Positions 51,654 through 63,727 of a stretch of 64,000 nt of DNA are shown piece after piece; the stretch's first letter is position 1, and every line of letters starts with the position of its first letter. Origin of the DNA: Nymphaea colorata (Eukaryota > Streptophyta > Magnoliopsida > Nymphaeales > Nymphaeaceae); assembly GCF_008831285.2 (NCBI RefSeq), contig NC_045146.1, positions 13,841,289-13,905,288 on the forward strand, given 5' to 3'. The position numbers and the translations under genes were made by a program. The notes under the pieces were generated by a model. That model was given only the letters and a program-made list of their open reading frames with translations. It had not been told where the DNA came from and did not search any database.

Positions 51654-54136
51654 GGAGAGAGAGAGAGAGAAAGGAGGACCACATAGCTCCCGCGTTTGTT
51701 GAAAAAATCTTTTAATATTTAGATAAACAAACTGTGGCTCTGATGTTGAACACTACAATAAAGAATTCGGCAAAAAAAAGGATAAATTAAACATAAGCAC
51801 CACAAAATAAATAATACAAATTTAAATTTCATCAAGTTTCCAGAAGCCCTCCCAGAATCAAAATCCTGAAGACTAATCAATAAACCAAAAGAAAATTACT
51901 TTACAAAGGGCCACCACCAGCAATACAGTGAACATCTTAGAGAAAGAAAGGAGTGATACTATAATCAGTGCATGCTCTCACCTTTTGCAATACACTTTAT
52001 TATACAGAAACATTGATCAGTTTCATCCGTTTAGTGAACAAAGATATCAGATGTACACTTTAATCATGCAGTTGATAGTATTACTGTATTATATCAAATA
52101 TTATCAGGTCAAAAATTGCTAGAAGCAATTAAAGAAGAAAGATATAACTGCTGATGAGAATCCTGACGTCCAAAATCAAGTACCTCGTACTCAATTCTGC
52201 AAAATCATTAAGTGGTGATGGAATATTTTGGCCAGCAACATGGATTCCATATTTCTTTCGTGCAAGAGCTGCCATCTAAATTATAGAAAAGGGAACAAAA
52301 AAAACATTAAAGTCCAAACACAAATTGCAAACATTTCAATCATTAACCTAGGTGCTTGTACACTTCCATTCTCGACAAAATAAAACAACCAAAGAAAAAA
52401 GAACCACCTCAATCTGTCTATTGAGCTCTTTGATCTTTGAATTGGACTTCTTCTCTGTTAACTTTCTCTTACCAAGATCCATCATTTCAGGTTCTGAACT
52501 CTTGAATACATGAAAACTATCCACGGTTTCTAGCAAAAATTAAGTAGAAATATTGATTAGACTACAGTCTACAGCAGAGGTCCTTGAAATCGCCAATGTG
52601 CAGCCAAGTCATCAGATGTCAGTAAAAGATATCGGCAAAAGAAATTCTTCCCACAGTAAGTTGCCAAGAAAATGATTCCAATAACAACACTAAATGTTTG
52701 ATTTGGAAACATAAAATATTTCAAGAAAGTAATAGTGCTCCAACAGGTTGCAGCCTCCTGTCTATTAGCGTGTCTATTCCAGAAACCTCCAATTCTGCAC
52801 TCTAGCTGGAATGCTAATGCATTTTTCAGTCAGTATCTGCTGGATGCCCCATGAATGTATAGATCAGTCATATACATATCCTTGCAAACTCCAGTCCAAG
52901 CTAAAATGATCTGTGGCTGCATATCATCTGGATAACTCAGGTGTTCTACACATCAGTTTCAGCCCATGAACATGTTGGTCTTTTAACCAGATATACCCCT
53001 GCTTACTTTCATAGCATGTGGCACTTCTTTACCGACTTACCTTTAATTTAACATTCGTCAGTTGGTTAGCTATCTGCATCCAAACAGCCAAAAATGGGCC
53101 TGTAACATGTTTAGGATGACAAAAGATACATGAGTTCTTCTCCTTGACATAATCTTTTACCTGTTTTTTCACTAAAGGAACACTACTTTTTTCATATGCA
53201 TGTGAAACTACGTTGTTTTTACATGTTAGTTAGTCAGCTGCACCGCAAAATCGACACAACAAAAACCACACCGACTTCCTACATTGTCCACACCAGAAAC
53301 ACTTCTCAATATAGTTGATGCCAAGGACAAGAAGCACAGAGAAGAAAGAAAAAGCCTCTAGATTGTACTTCTATGTTTTCTAAAAGTAGACTCAATACCA
53401 GCAGTGATGAAGACATGTAAAGGAAAAATGGAAGTATGATTTCCCAGACAAGATACAGATGGCAAATGAATCATACGAACAGACTCACCAGATTCAGCTC
53501 TTTGTTTCCCCTTTTTTCTAGATTCCAGCCTGGCTATGGGCTCCTCCTTCAGAGCTTCCACTATCGAATTTGGCTCTTCTACATGCTTTTTCTGCAGACC
53601 AAAAAAAAAAGACATAGATGTTTTAGAAAGAAACTTAGATAAAGTAAAGATCTGATCGTGTTGATTGATTTCGACAGTCCAGCCATAAAATACATAACAA
53701 TCAGATAAGACATCACCTATCTCCGAAACATTTTGGCATTTTCATACCCATCATTTCCAGTAACACAACAAAACGTCCATCTTCAGAAATATTCAAAAGT
53801 GGAGAGGTATAGGAACCATGATGAAATTCACAATGACATGGTCAAGTTTGACTGGAAAAACTTGAAACTATGAGACGTTAAGGTCATTTGTGCATACACT
53901 TGTAATGAGACCTTTTCACTGATTTTCAATGGTTTCAAAAAAGCAGTGTGAAGACTTATCAATTCAGCAATTTAGTATCTCACGGGAGACCTTATTATTC
54001 ATTCAGTTAAAAAAGTAGAAGCATTCAAGAGGGAGAAACAACAACAACAAACACTAACTGTGAACTTGGCGATGTCTTTGGCAAACTTCTTTCGATCGAA
54101 TCGGGTGCCAGCAAAGAGGATAGAATCGATCCCCAT
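47974..54136 (-). CDS. RH57: DEAD-box ATP-dependent RNA helicase 57 (ROK1/DDX52 family)
   Basis: Twelve coding exons: 54136-54059, 53591-53489, 52529-52408, 52275-52184, 51487-51391, 51295-51215, 51078-50843, 49848-49654, 49584-49494, 48833-48711, 48620-48470 and 48170-47974. All introns are GT-AG, and the joined length is 1,566 nt (521 aa), close to Arabidopsis RH57. Motifs in order: [14 protein letters not shown] (Q motif), APTGSGKT (I), PTRELA (Ia), DESD (II, the form typical of this family), FSATLP (III), [13 protein letters not shown] (IV), [11 protein letters not shown] (V) and [11 protein letters not shown] (VI). The N-terminus begins [20 protein letters not shown], like other RH57 proteins. 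Rok1/DDX52 acts in the nucleolus on pre-rRNA for the small ribosomal subunit. A 5' UTR intron is likely, since a TGCAG acceptor at 54,208 precedes the leader next to the ATG. Confidence 0.93.
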
Positions 54137-55600
54137 GTCTCTAGTAGAATCTATTTCTTTTCTTGTTCTTCTTCTTCTTGCTTTGCCAATTTCTCACGCC
54201 CGTATCTCTGCATGATTTGTATATGTTAGCAGGAATGATTATGTGAAAAGGCAAAGCATGAAGGAAAACTAGGGTCAGAGTTGGATCTGAATCCTAGATC
54301 TAAACCAGTCGTCAAGCCCATCTGCAACCAAAGTGCTGCTTTTCAAATTCAAACTTGGATCCAGATTTTGATTCCCAAGTCCATAGAAGTAATGCGTTTA
54401 TAAGTAGCTCTAAAACAGGTATTGAATGACAGTGAACTGGCCTCAATCTGGTGTATGTCTGAAAATGGAGGACAGTGAATTGGAATCCACAGCAGCCTCA
54501 TACCCAACTCTCATCTTGATATAAACAGAATGGAGTAAGGTTCAATCCAGAAACAAGAAGCAAAGCAGGAGAAGCAAACAAAGATATCTGTTCGTGAAAA
54601 CAAGCTTGCCACAATAATATGTAAAGTACACGACAAATGAGAATCTCCATCATAAATTATATTAACCAATAACAAGACCTCCATTACTTGCAGTGTTGCA
54701 ATGTTTGTTGAAATAATAATATTTTTCAGTTATCATCAAAAGCTCCAAACTAAAATCAGACAGCGTTTAAGCAGGACGACATACAAATACATTCTATCTA
54801 CATTTAAGCAGGACGACATACAAACACATTCATGTCATTGATATTTGACGACTCTGTTAAAGTCGACATAATATAACGCCCAAAAAACCTATGCAACATG
54901 TAATGCCTGCAGAATCAAACGCCGAACTCAAAAATATATGGAAAAAGAAAAGCTTAAAAACCATAATTCATGGATCATCCGCAGCCTCAGCAGCAGCTGC
55001 AAATTTAGCAACTCCACTCCTGTATTACGCTTTTTTATTTCAGGCGTGCCACTTGCTCGACCCCGGAAGAAAACGAATGCTGCTGAAGAATTGGCGGAAT
55101 AGAGAAAAGGGGGCTGGAAAAAACAAAAGAAAAACGGAGTGCGACAGAGAACAGAAAGAAAGCATGAGAGAAATATGACCTGAGACGGGAACACGCAGGA
55201 AGCAAGAGGGTCGTCTAGCTTCAGTCCACTGGTTCGAACTTGGCAGAAGATGAATGCTGCTGAAGTGCTGACGGTGAACACACTGATGAGGGGATGCGAT
55301 TTCTGGAACCCTGCAAGAGGAAGACGATCGGATGGGCCGTGATTAAAAAGTGGAAGCGCCGGGTCATGGGCGGCATGGAGAAAAGGGAGCCGGGGAAAGC
55401 GAGAGAGAAAGAGAGAGAGCCAAAAGAGAGAGAGATAAAACAGGAGAGAAATAGCTGTACGTTTCACCGGCGGCCGGCGGTATATGCCCAAAAGACGCAC
55501 CGAGAGTGGAAGAGAAATGAACCTCCTGCTTCGCTGAAACGGGAATTCGCGCTCGCGGGAGAGAGAGATGCGCCTGCTTGAAGCCCTAACGGCAAAAAGA
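54137..55600 (-). other. RH57 leader and promoter region
   Basis: Probable 5' UTR with an intron ending at about 54,208. On the minus strand, 55,360-55,450 is a CT-rich tract typical of plant leaders. Two related blocks, about 55,047-55,095 and 55,226-55,275, look like an old internal duplication. The 190-codon minus ORF at 54,928-55,500 spans these blocks and is low in complexity; it is not taken as a gene. Confidence 0.5.
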
Positions 55601-55852
55601 ACAAATTACAAACCAGCGCCTAATAAAAAGGCTGATACTACAAAACCGCTCGAGTTTTGGCACTCACCAAAGAGCACCTCAACCTTTGCATGTAATTCTC
55701 AAATAACCGCTTCCTTTTAAAAATTATTGTAATAATTAAAATAAACTACAAAATTGCCTTAAAACAAAAAAAGGTTGACCCCTGGACAGTCCCTTTCTCT
55801 TTTCCCTTTCCTGCAATTCTCTGCAGAGCTTCATTGGCAAGACTACTAAGGG

Positions 55853-56045
55853 ATGAAGGACAAGAAGAAGAGCTCCAGCAAGAAGCTGCTCGTCGTGCCT
55901 CACTCAGTGGCAATGGAGGGGAGCACCTCAAAGCAAAACCTGTTTGAGAGCACTTGGATGTAGCGGAAGAAGCTCGATGTCGTTGGGGAGAAGTGAGATT
56001 AAGTAGCACCGGTTGGGCTAGATCTAAGGCAGTCAAGAAGGCGAG
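55853..56045 (+). pseudogene. NOP14: Broken N-terminal fragment of NOP14
   Basis: From an ATG at 55,853 the frame reads a lysine-rich start, then PHSVAMEG, then NLFESTW, a TAG stop, RKKLDVVGEK and a TGA. After a frameshift it continues as STGWARSKAVKK. The order and spacing match the plant NOP14 N-terminus, which has SVAMK, PFESIWSRRKFDILGKK and a SR(S)RAV.KRK-like segment. Nothing of the rest of the protein (normally over 800 aa) was found downstream. Two stops and a frameshift within ~55 codons make it a pseudogene. NOP14 acts in the small-subunit processome. Identification rests on memory of the family and about 50 residues. Confidence 0.6.
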
Positions 56046-56661
56046 TTATTGCTTCCTGACTGTCCGCTTCATCGTTTCCCTTTCTTTCTCCATGTTCTTT
56101 TTCCCGGCATGGCAAATCCTTCATTGGGTTTTTCATTCTTGAATTTTGTGCGTACAAAACCTTCCACTTCATGGAAGAGCTTCAAGTGATCTACCTGCTT
56201 ATGGAAGTTACTGCAGCCTGGACGCTGTTGAACAAGATTTGAAACAATAAATCGACATTTCCAAAATGGACAGTAATGGATAAAATGATTGACAAGGAGA
56301 TGCCTGACCTTTCCTCTTTTACATAAACTTACAGAAACCAGATTGCTTCAAGCTCGACGAAGCAGAATACTTGAAGAAAAAAAAGAAGGCTGCTTCTTAT
56401 TTATTTCAATGAAACAATGTTTTCCAAAATACAACCAGGATTGGTATCCGCACAAAGACGGTGAAGGCAAACCCTCATTCAATGTGGAGGAGATTTATCG
56501 AGGAGGGACCATGGAAGCGTCCGGGCTCTACCTCGTTGGCACCGGTGGGAATCAGACAGCCGCTATCAACCCTCACCGGACGGCAAGCGTCTTGCCGGCC
56601 TTTTTTTATATATAATATTTTATATAAACTAAATTTCTTTCTGAAAATTTGAGGGGTAGCC
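56046..56661. other. Spacer after the NOP14 fragment
   Basis: No recognisable gene. An ORF at 56,289-56,615 has no family motif. It could hold decayed NOP14 intron or inserted DNA. Confidence 0.4.
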
Positions 56662-57024
56662 GTGCTGCTATCTGCCGGTCCCCTAGCTCTGCCCTCGACG
56701 GCTCGACTCACCTTGGTAAGAAGACCTCACACCATCCGGTGGATGTATACGGAGCAGTTCAGGTCTCATTTAGATGAATCGACAGGTGTGTTTAGAAGAA
56801 AGGATTTGGTGGCTTCTCAGTTAGTAACTGGCCCATCCTTGGCGTATCTCAAATCTGTGTTGAAATCGCGTAGATTAAAAGGAAAGCTCTTGATTAGAAT
56901 CCTCAAGACGTCAATTCTCTTCAAAAAGAAAAGTGAAACTACTGATATACAGGACGAAGAAAAGAAAGAGGAGTTGAATAGAAGTTTCGGCTTTCAGTGG
57001 ATCTCTCCAACTCACATAAAATGA
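56662..57024 (+). CDS. Unidentified ORF, 120 codons
   Basis: The frame runs from 56,662 to a TGA at 57,022. The second half, from about 56,743, has plausible codon use, with RSHLDESTGVFRRKD and a lysine/glutamate-rich tail ending before WISPTHIK. An AATAAA signal lies at about 57,239, so it could be a last exon or a captured fragment. No splice partner or known domain was found, and no family is recognised. Confidence 0.3.
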   Translation: MLLSAGPLALPSTARLTLVRRPHTIRWMYTEQFRSHLDESTGVFRRKDLVASQLVTGPSLAYLKSVLKSRRLKGKLLIRILKTSILFKKKSETTDIQDEEKKEELNRSFGFQWISPTHIK

Positions 57025-57899
57025 AGTTAACAACGTTTATGTCATTTCTAACAACGATGATATTCGAAAGAGTGCATTCGAACAATGTTGGAGGGCAGGA
57101 GCAGACTGAGGATATTTTTATACATTCGCTTTCTATATCTTCTTGTTTGCCCGCTGCAGACTTCTGTCTTGTTAACTCCTTTGTTTCTTGATTTTATTTC
57201 TAATGTATATTCTTTGATTCTATTCTGGATTCTCAGTCAATAAAAGCAGGAGGTGTAACCTCCAGTGGACTGGCTTTCAGTCAGTCTAATCGTTTGGCTT
57301 CAAATTTTCTTTGTTAATAACAAGCATCTCAACTCTGGTGTGCTCCTAAAGAGATTGGCAAGAAATTTAGGAATAAGCATGTGCCTGAGTATTGGAGACT
57401 ACGTTCACGCACGGTCATTTGGTTGATTTTGAAAATTCCGAATCGGGAGATGAAGAGCTGTATGCAATTCTTAAGTATTGAATATTCAAGATCGTGAAAA
57501 ATGGAAAACATAACAATATTATGATACGAAATATTTTTCCAAATTCTTAATTCTTTGATGCTTGTTATAATATAAACTTACGTATGTATTTTTTTTTTTA
57601 TTTCTGTATAAAAGAGGTTTTTATTTTCTGGATTGTAAAACTTTATCCCTCAGCACATGATTTTCCAGACATTAGTTAACAGCTGTAGACAAATCTTCAG
57701 AAACATCCTCATGTTTATGGCATAGTTAATGGTATGCCTTAGATTACATATATGGATCAACCCTACAAATTAAACATTATGTAAAAACCAAGTTTAATGT
57801 TCAATTAGTTTCCGAAACCTCATTTGTATGTTTGAATAACGAGGCAAAAACCGACCTCTTGGTACACTTTCAGGGCATGGAAAATCATCGAATGGAGGA

Positions 57900-57952
<53 letters not shown>

Positions 57953-58464
57953 ATCATACATGCAGATTAAACAATTAAATCTAACAAAAGTGTAAATTGT
58001 TCATACATGTGCATAACTAAATTGGTGTCTGCTGCATCAAAATCCATGTGAGAGCTGAAATGGAAAATACCAAAATGATTAAAGAACCATTATTGCCTTT
58101 TGACAAATGATCTGATTAAACCAAAGTACTCCAACTGGTTGATTAGAAATGCATCTTTGCATTATTGGTATCGACAAATCTACCTTTGTCTTTCAGCTGA
58201 GTAAGTTAAGGGGCTCATAATTAAATTTGTTTTCATTTCAAACAAAATGGCAAAAGTACCGTAAAAAGAAACAGTGGAAAGGAGTGATTGAATAGAAGGG
58301 AGAAATAAGTTCTTGACATAGAAATGATTAACTTGTGTTAAGGGAGTTAGAATGTTAGGAATGAATTTGAGAGTCACAATAATGCAGGGATGCACGCGTC
58401 TTTGAAGCTGCAGTCAATATCGGCTCCGTTTCAGGTTAAAAAATTAATTTAAATGTTTCATAAA

Positions 58465-58496
<32 letters not shown>

Positions 58497-59875
58497 GCTT
58501 TTATTGTTCAGCAAAGAGCAGAAATTTAATTGATACAAAAATCTGGCTCTTTCTCTGGATGGCAATTTTTTCGAAACTCGCTTTGAAAAAAATTGAATTT
58601 TTTAAAGCAGTTTTTGAAACTTGTGCATGTATGTAGGTGATAAGACCAAAGCAAACGTTTTCTGTGAATTTGAGAATTCGTAAAGCCTGTTTGAAGAAAG
58701 GAATAAAAACTTAGATGACATCATATCAAGAAATTTTTATGACGCCAGCGATGGTGTTTAATAAATTGGAGGATCTCCTTCATATTGGAAAACGAATGTC
58801 TCCAAAGGAAATGAGCAAGCGACGGTTCTTTCTCTTTCGTCATCTTTTCTACGTCAGAAGATTAAAAAAGAGGAGAGGTTAGATCTGTCGCAGATTTTCT
58901 TCACAGTAAGGGTCTTCGTTATCAGACAAATTTATCATAACCTGTTCTAGCAGCATTGATCAAATCAAATCTGACAAGTTCAATTAGTTTAATCCTAAAA
59001 AAAATTAACTTGGGAAACCGGAAGAGAACTTCAAGTCTAGAAACTTTTATATAAAATTAGAGACCTGGTTTCAACAGCCAGACCTGAATTTGACTATGAT
59101 TTCAAAAAACGGGTCTCACGTTTATGAACAGTAATAGCGAGCATTTTCTATGAAAGATGCCAGATTGAGACAATATTCTTCCTTTTTCCATGATCATGGC
59201 GTGAGACGTGAGAAGGCAAGCTAAGTTTGATTGGGTATGTAAGTTAATTAGCAGTACCAAACATTGATCAACTTAATTAGAAGGCCTTCGTTGAAAAGAA
59301 CATGGAAATATTGGAAAGACATCGTGTTACTGGAATATGCCTTTGAAGAACACATTGTTGATTTGATCTACTCGCGAAATGTCCACTTAATTGCCTCAAC
59401 ATGCCTAATCTCATTTATAAAGATGTATTAATTGCTTGAAAAGTGTTGGCGTATTTTTAAAAAATATTTTCAAATTTTTCAGTTGGACCTCTCTAGGGAT
59501 GTCAACCATTCAATCAGATGTACTCTCTACCAACTTGGATTTGCTGGATGCCCACATATTTGGATTTGAATTTCGATTCAAATATGAGAAGATGTCACGT
59601 CATATTTGAATCTGATTTTTAATTTCACAATCCCAATACTATTTGCACCTAATTTTTCCTTTTGCACCTGAATCCGAATCCGATTTTTACATAGATAACC
59701 ACATTTTAGCTGCATCATGACATGTTAAGGACCAACTTTCAAAATGAATGCATGGTTATTTCTTAAATCTAAATACAATCTAGTTTCTTAGTCAGATGTT
59801 CATTTTTTTTTCTAAATATGTATGAAGCCGTTGCTTGAATATCAATTCGAATCAAATCCGGTCAAAGACCAAAGC

Positions 59876-60012
59876 AGGGTCCCCTTAGAAAAAAATAACA
59901 ATTTACATGTAAATTAAAGAAAATATCATGTATAAAATTTTGGAAATTGATATTTCGGCCTTTGTCAAAATTTTGAAACTATAATTTGATCACCTCATGA
60001 AAAAATCCTGGT
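59876..60012. repeat. Dispersed AT-rich repeat
   Basis: Resembles the repeats near genes A and D in opposite orientation: 'ccttagaaaaaaataac', 'ttacatgtaaatt', 'aaattttggaaattgatatt' and 'caaaattttgaaactataatttg'. The family is not assigned. Confidence 0.4.
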
Positions 60013-60633
60013 TTTGTCCACGACATTCGTAACAACATGCGGTGAAATCATAAATAATACAATGGCGTGTTAGGTTGAGCTTTGTACTGCTTAGATATGT
60101 TTGAGCATTCCAGACAACAGATATGGGCAGTTAATTAAGGGGCCGGCCCAAAACTGTGGAGCTCACTATAAAGAACAGGAAGAGGAAGATACGAAAATGA
60201 CCATTAATATTTTGGTAGCGAGCTCTAGCTGCGCATCCGTGTTCACAACTGGTAGAATGAAAGAACCAAGTTAAGGAGAAAGATGTCAACATGAACAGTA
60301 ATAGCTAGTTTCAGCTTTGCTTATAGATATTAAAAAAAAATGATAAGAGTATTAACAGTCACGTTTTTTCTATGTCTAGATCTGATTTTATCATCACTTG
60401 ACAATACAAAGGCCGTTAGTTATTAAAATTTTACAAATCGATCTACTGGATCTTGCTTCACTATTTTTTCTAAATTATACAGTTTTTTATTTTTTATTTT
60501 ATTTAAAACTCATAGTTTTATATCTTAATATACTTCCATTGGATTAAATTTGTAGAGAAAAACTTAAAAAGTAATGGACGGGATGAGGATCCGTATCCGG
60601 TCATTGGATGGTCGGTTAACTAATCTCTTTGTG

Positions 60634-60665
<32 letters not shown>

Positions 60666-61139
60666 AACATTTTAAATAAAACATGAACATGGTACTAAAC
60701 ATGTTAACAAATAGTAATTTAATTAGTAATATAAATCAACCATACTTTAGTATCGATAGTTTTCATAAAAAGTACTGATTTTTTATCATTAGAAATTTGA
60801 TAGTACTAAAATAGCTGTTAACTTTTTGATGAATAAAATTACGTTTGGACTTAATATATGGTTCCTCTAATTTTTAATTATTTTAGGGGGTTTGGTGTTT
60901 TGGCCTTTACCCAAGTGGTTTGATACACACTCTCTCACACACATATATATCTATCGGTGGCTTGGTTTTGGGACCGGATTTTACATGACCCATTTCCTCT
61001 TTAAGATCTGCCACTTTTAAAGTGAAAGTTTCTTAATTTCAGACCTTATGAACTATTAACATCCAAGTCGAAATTAATGATTATGGTAAACATGAAAAGA
61101 AAAAGAAGAAGAAGAAGAAAGAGAGAGAAAGAAGGAAAG

Positions 61140-61140
<1 letters not shown>

Positions 61141-61201
<61 letters not shown>
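61141..61201. repeat. (AT)n(AG)n compound microsatellite
   Basis: About 36 bp of AT repeat followed by about 26 bp of AG repeat, the same arrangement as at 8,099-8,182 and 31,670-31,786. Confidence 0.9.
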
Positions 61202-62039
61202 TCAAGTCTATGGAGAAGTGAGTATAACTTGTGACAAAAACGGCATATACTTTCTATTAAGTTCTAGAAGAGGTCCAAAGTGCCCAAAAAGTCATCTTCA
61301 AAAACAGGTACATGTTTGAAAATGGTGTTGTAGAATAGATGAGGCACACGGAACAGTAAATTCTAGAATAGATGCGGTACACTACATGGTTTTACGGCTT
61401 TTCAAGAGAGTAATTGCAGTTTCACATCCGAGCTTTCTCTTCCAACCTGCTCAAAAGCATAATGGATAGTGTGTGAAACCTCAAAGCAGATGCTACACTT
61501 GGTTTCTCAGCACATGGCTTGACTTCAATAGAACCCAGCCTTGAGATTCATGTGAAGCACAGTTGGTACATTATTTACGAACCCAATCTACGTGGAAACA
61601 CACTCGGTACATTATATATGTAACGAATTTTCGTTTTTTGTATTCAAAGTGAACAACTCTACTGCTTAAAACCAGTGAAAACCCAAAAATCCCTATTCCA
61701 AACACAATGACAATTGACAAACTCTTACAAGCATGCACATTTTATACATTGGACAACGGAATGTTAATTTAATATGTAGTTTGGTCCGTTGATTGGTCCG
61801 TGATATGGTTATTTTCCTAAGGTACCAAATTTTGGTTTTTGTGGCGCCTTCCCCGGCGAAATGTTGCCATGATGGGACTAGTGGCGGATCACCAAGTTTT
61901 TTTTTGCCGAAGGGTACTTTGAGCCACCGACCTAGGTCTGGTGTGGGCACCACATATGGCTGGACCACGTTCAGTTTCATTGCAATGCCAAACCAACACA
62001 CATGTAGCTTTGCTATTTATCGTCATACCACACGTACGG

Positions 62040-62465
62040 GTGAACAACGAGTCGAGCTACTCGAGCTCAACTTGTTAAAGGTCGACTTGTGACGAGTTCG
62101 AGCTGAGTCATTTGCTTAAAGAGTCAAACTCGAGTTCATAAGTCGATTCGTTCAAATAATCGAGTTGAGTTCGAGCTCAACACGTAACTGCCGAGTAGAG
62201 TTCGACCCTTAATCGAGTTTGTCGAGCCTTAATTGAGTCGAGCTTGAGCTCAACATATAACGATAAACATTAATTCTATTCAAACGAGTTTGTTGAACCG
62301 TAATTGAGTCAAACTCAAGCTCAACACGTAACTGTCGAGTCAAGTTCGAGTTGCTTTCGTCGAGTTATTCCCGAGCTTGAGCCGAGTCCAGCCCGAGGTT
62401 TCATTAGTTGAGCCAAGCTCGCGCTGACTGAACTCGGGCTCGACTAAGCTCGTGTTCACCTCTAA
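62040..62465. repeat. Degenerate ~72-bp tandem repeat rich in GAGCTC/TCGAG
   Basis: The block (g/a)agctcaaca(c/t)(g/a)taac recurs at about 62,173, 62,246 and 62,316, and 'cgagttTgt(c/t)ga(g/a)cc' at 62,214 and 62,285. Around them are many 'gagttcgag' and 'gagctcgag' words on both strands. This type of DNA occurs inside plant transposons, but no coding part is visible. Confidence 0.7.
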
Positions 62466-63451
62466 CCACACCAGCACACATGTAGCTTCGTTACTAGGTA
62501 GGACAGGCCACCGGTGTCATGCTTGTGACCATGGTTCAATGATCATGATTAACCATCACTCCTTCAAGCAAGCTAAAGCTGCATCTGCAACCTCAATTCT
62601 AGAAGGTACGCACAGAGGTCTAAGTCTGCTGGTCTCAACATTGTGCCAAAGAAAAACGTGGAGCCAAGTTTAGACTCGATCGGACGAACCACAGTGAGGA
62701 GGATGGCATGGAGAACTTTCCAACTCAACTAGTCATGTTATGGAATCAATCTTCAAAGTCAATCTGTGGTGTGTCGCCCTGGGTAAGAAACTTCAAAAAC
62801 TTGTTAGTGGTTGTGTTAGAAATTTCTAGCAATTTGTGTGCCAGAAAGATCACAGTGCTTAAATCTTCTTGCTGCTAGAACCGTCTCTATCTACTTTGTT
62901 CGTTGTCTCTTCAGTTGGTCGTTTTGACCAGATTACATCTTCAAGTAACTTTTAAAACAGTTCAGCTTTTGGAAGGTCAACATTCAAAGTGCAGCACTTG
63001 AAAGGTGCTAGAATATATTCTCCTGCCGTTAGAAGAGGCAAGGGCGGAAATATTTCATGCACATGTGCATATATTTGCTCGGGTATATCAACAATGTACG
63101 CATATAGGGTGCAAGACCGGAGATGTAAGAGCATATATTGAAGCTTTTGATAATCCAAGAAAAAACAATGTGTATTTGTTTGTTTTATGCTTGGTTGTCT
63201 TGCTTCATCAATATAGTTTCTACTTGGCAGGAATTGAAGTGGATGGTAGTGGGTTGAGATCCACCATACTACACTCCCCTCAGTTTTAGCTAGACTGGGC
63301 CTGACTTTATTTTGTTCAGTTCCTTCGACGTATTTTTTTCTTATCTATTTACTAAACGATTGCCAAAACCAGCGAATTTCTCAATATAGAGAAAACATTT
63401 AACATGCAGCGCGTCTCCATCTGCTTGCTGTAAGGGTTGAAATTTAAAACG

Positions 63452-63488
<37 letters not shown>

Positions 63489-63653
63489 CGTCTGTGGTGT
63501 GTGTGTGTTTGTATGTTTTGTGGATTTCTTTTTTAGTTGATGAAATCCTCTGGCCTCTCACAGTACACGCCTTGAAGCATTTGCATCAACTGTTCTATTT
63601 AATAACATCTACCTAATGTATTGCAGCGACTGGATGGAACTCAAGATTATTAG

Positions 63654-63654
<1 letters not shown>

Positions 63655-63725
<71 letters not shown>
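63655..63725. repeat. (AT)n microsatellite
   Basis: About 70 bp of nearly pure AT repeat. Confidence 0.9.

Positions 63726-63727
<2 letters not shown>

Noticed and set aside
54928-55500. 190-codon minus ORF upstream of RH57
   Set aside because: Low-complexity F/L/S-rich translation covering the leader and an internal duplication; likely 5' UTR and intron.
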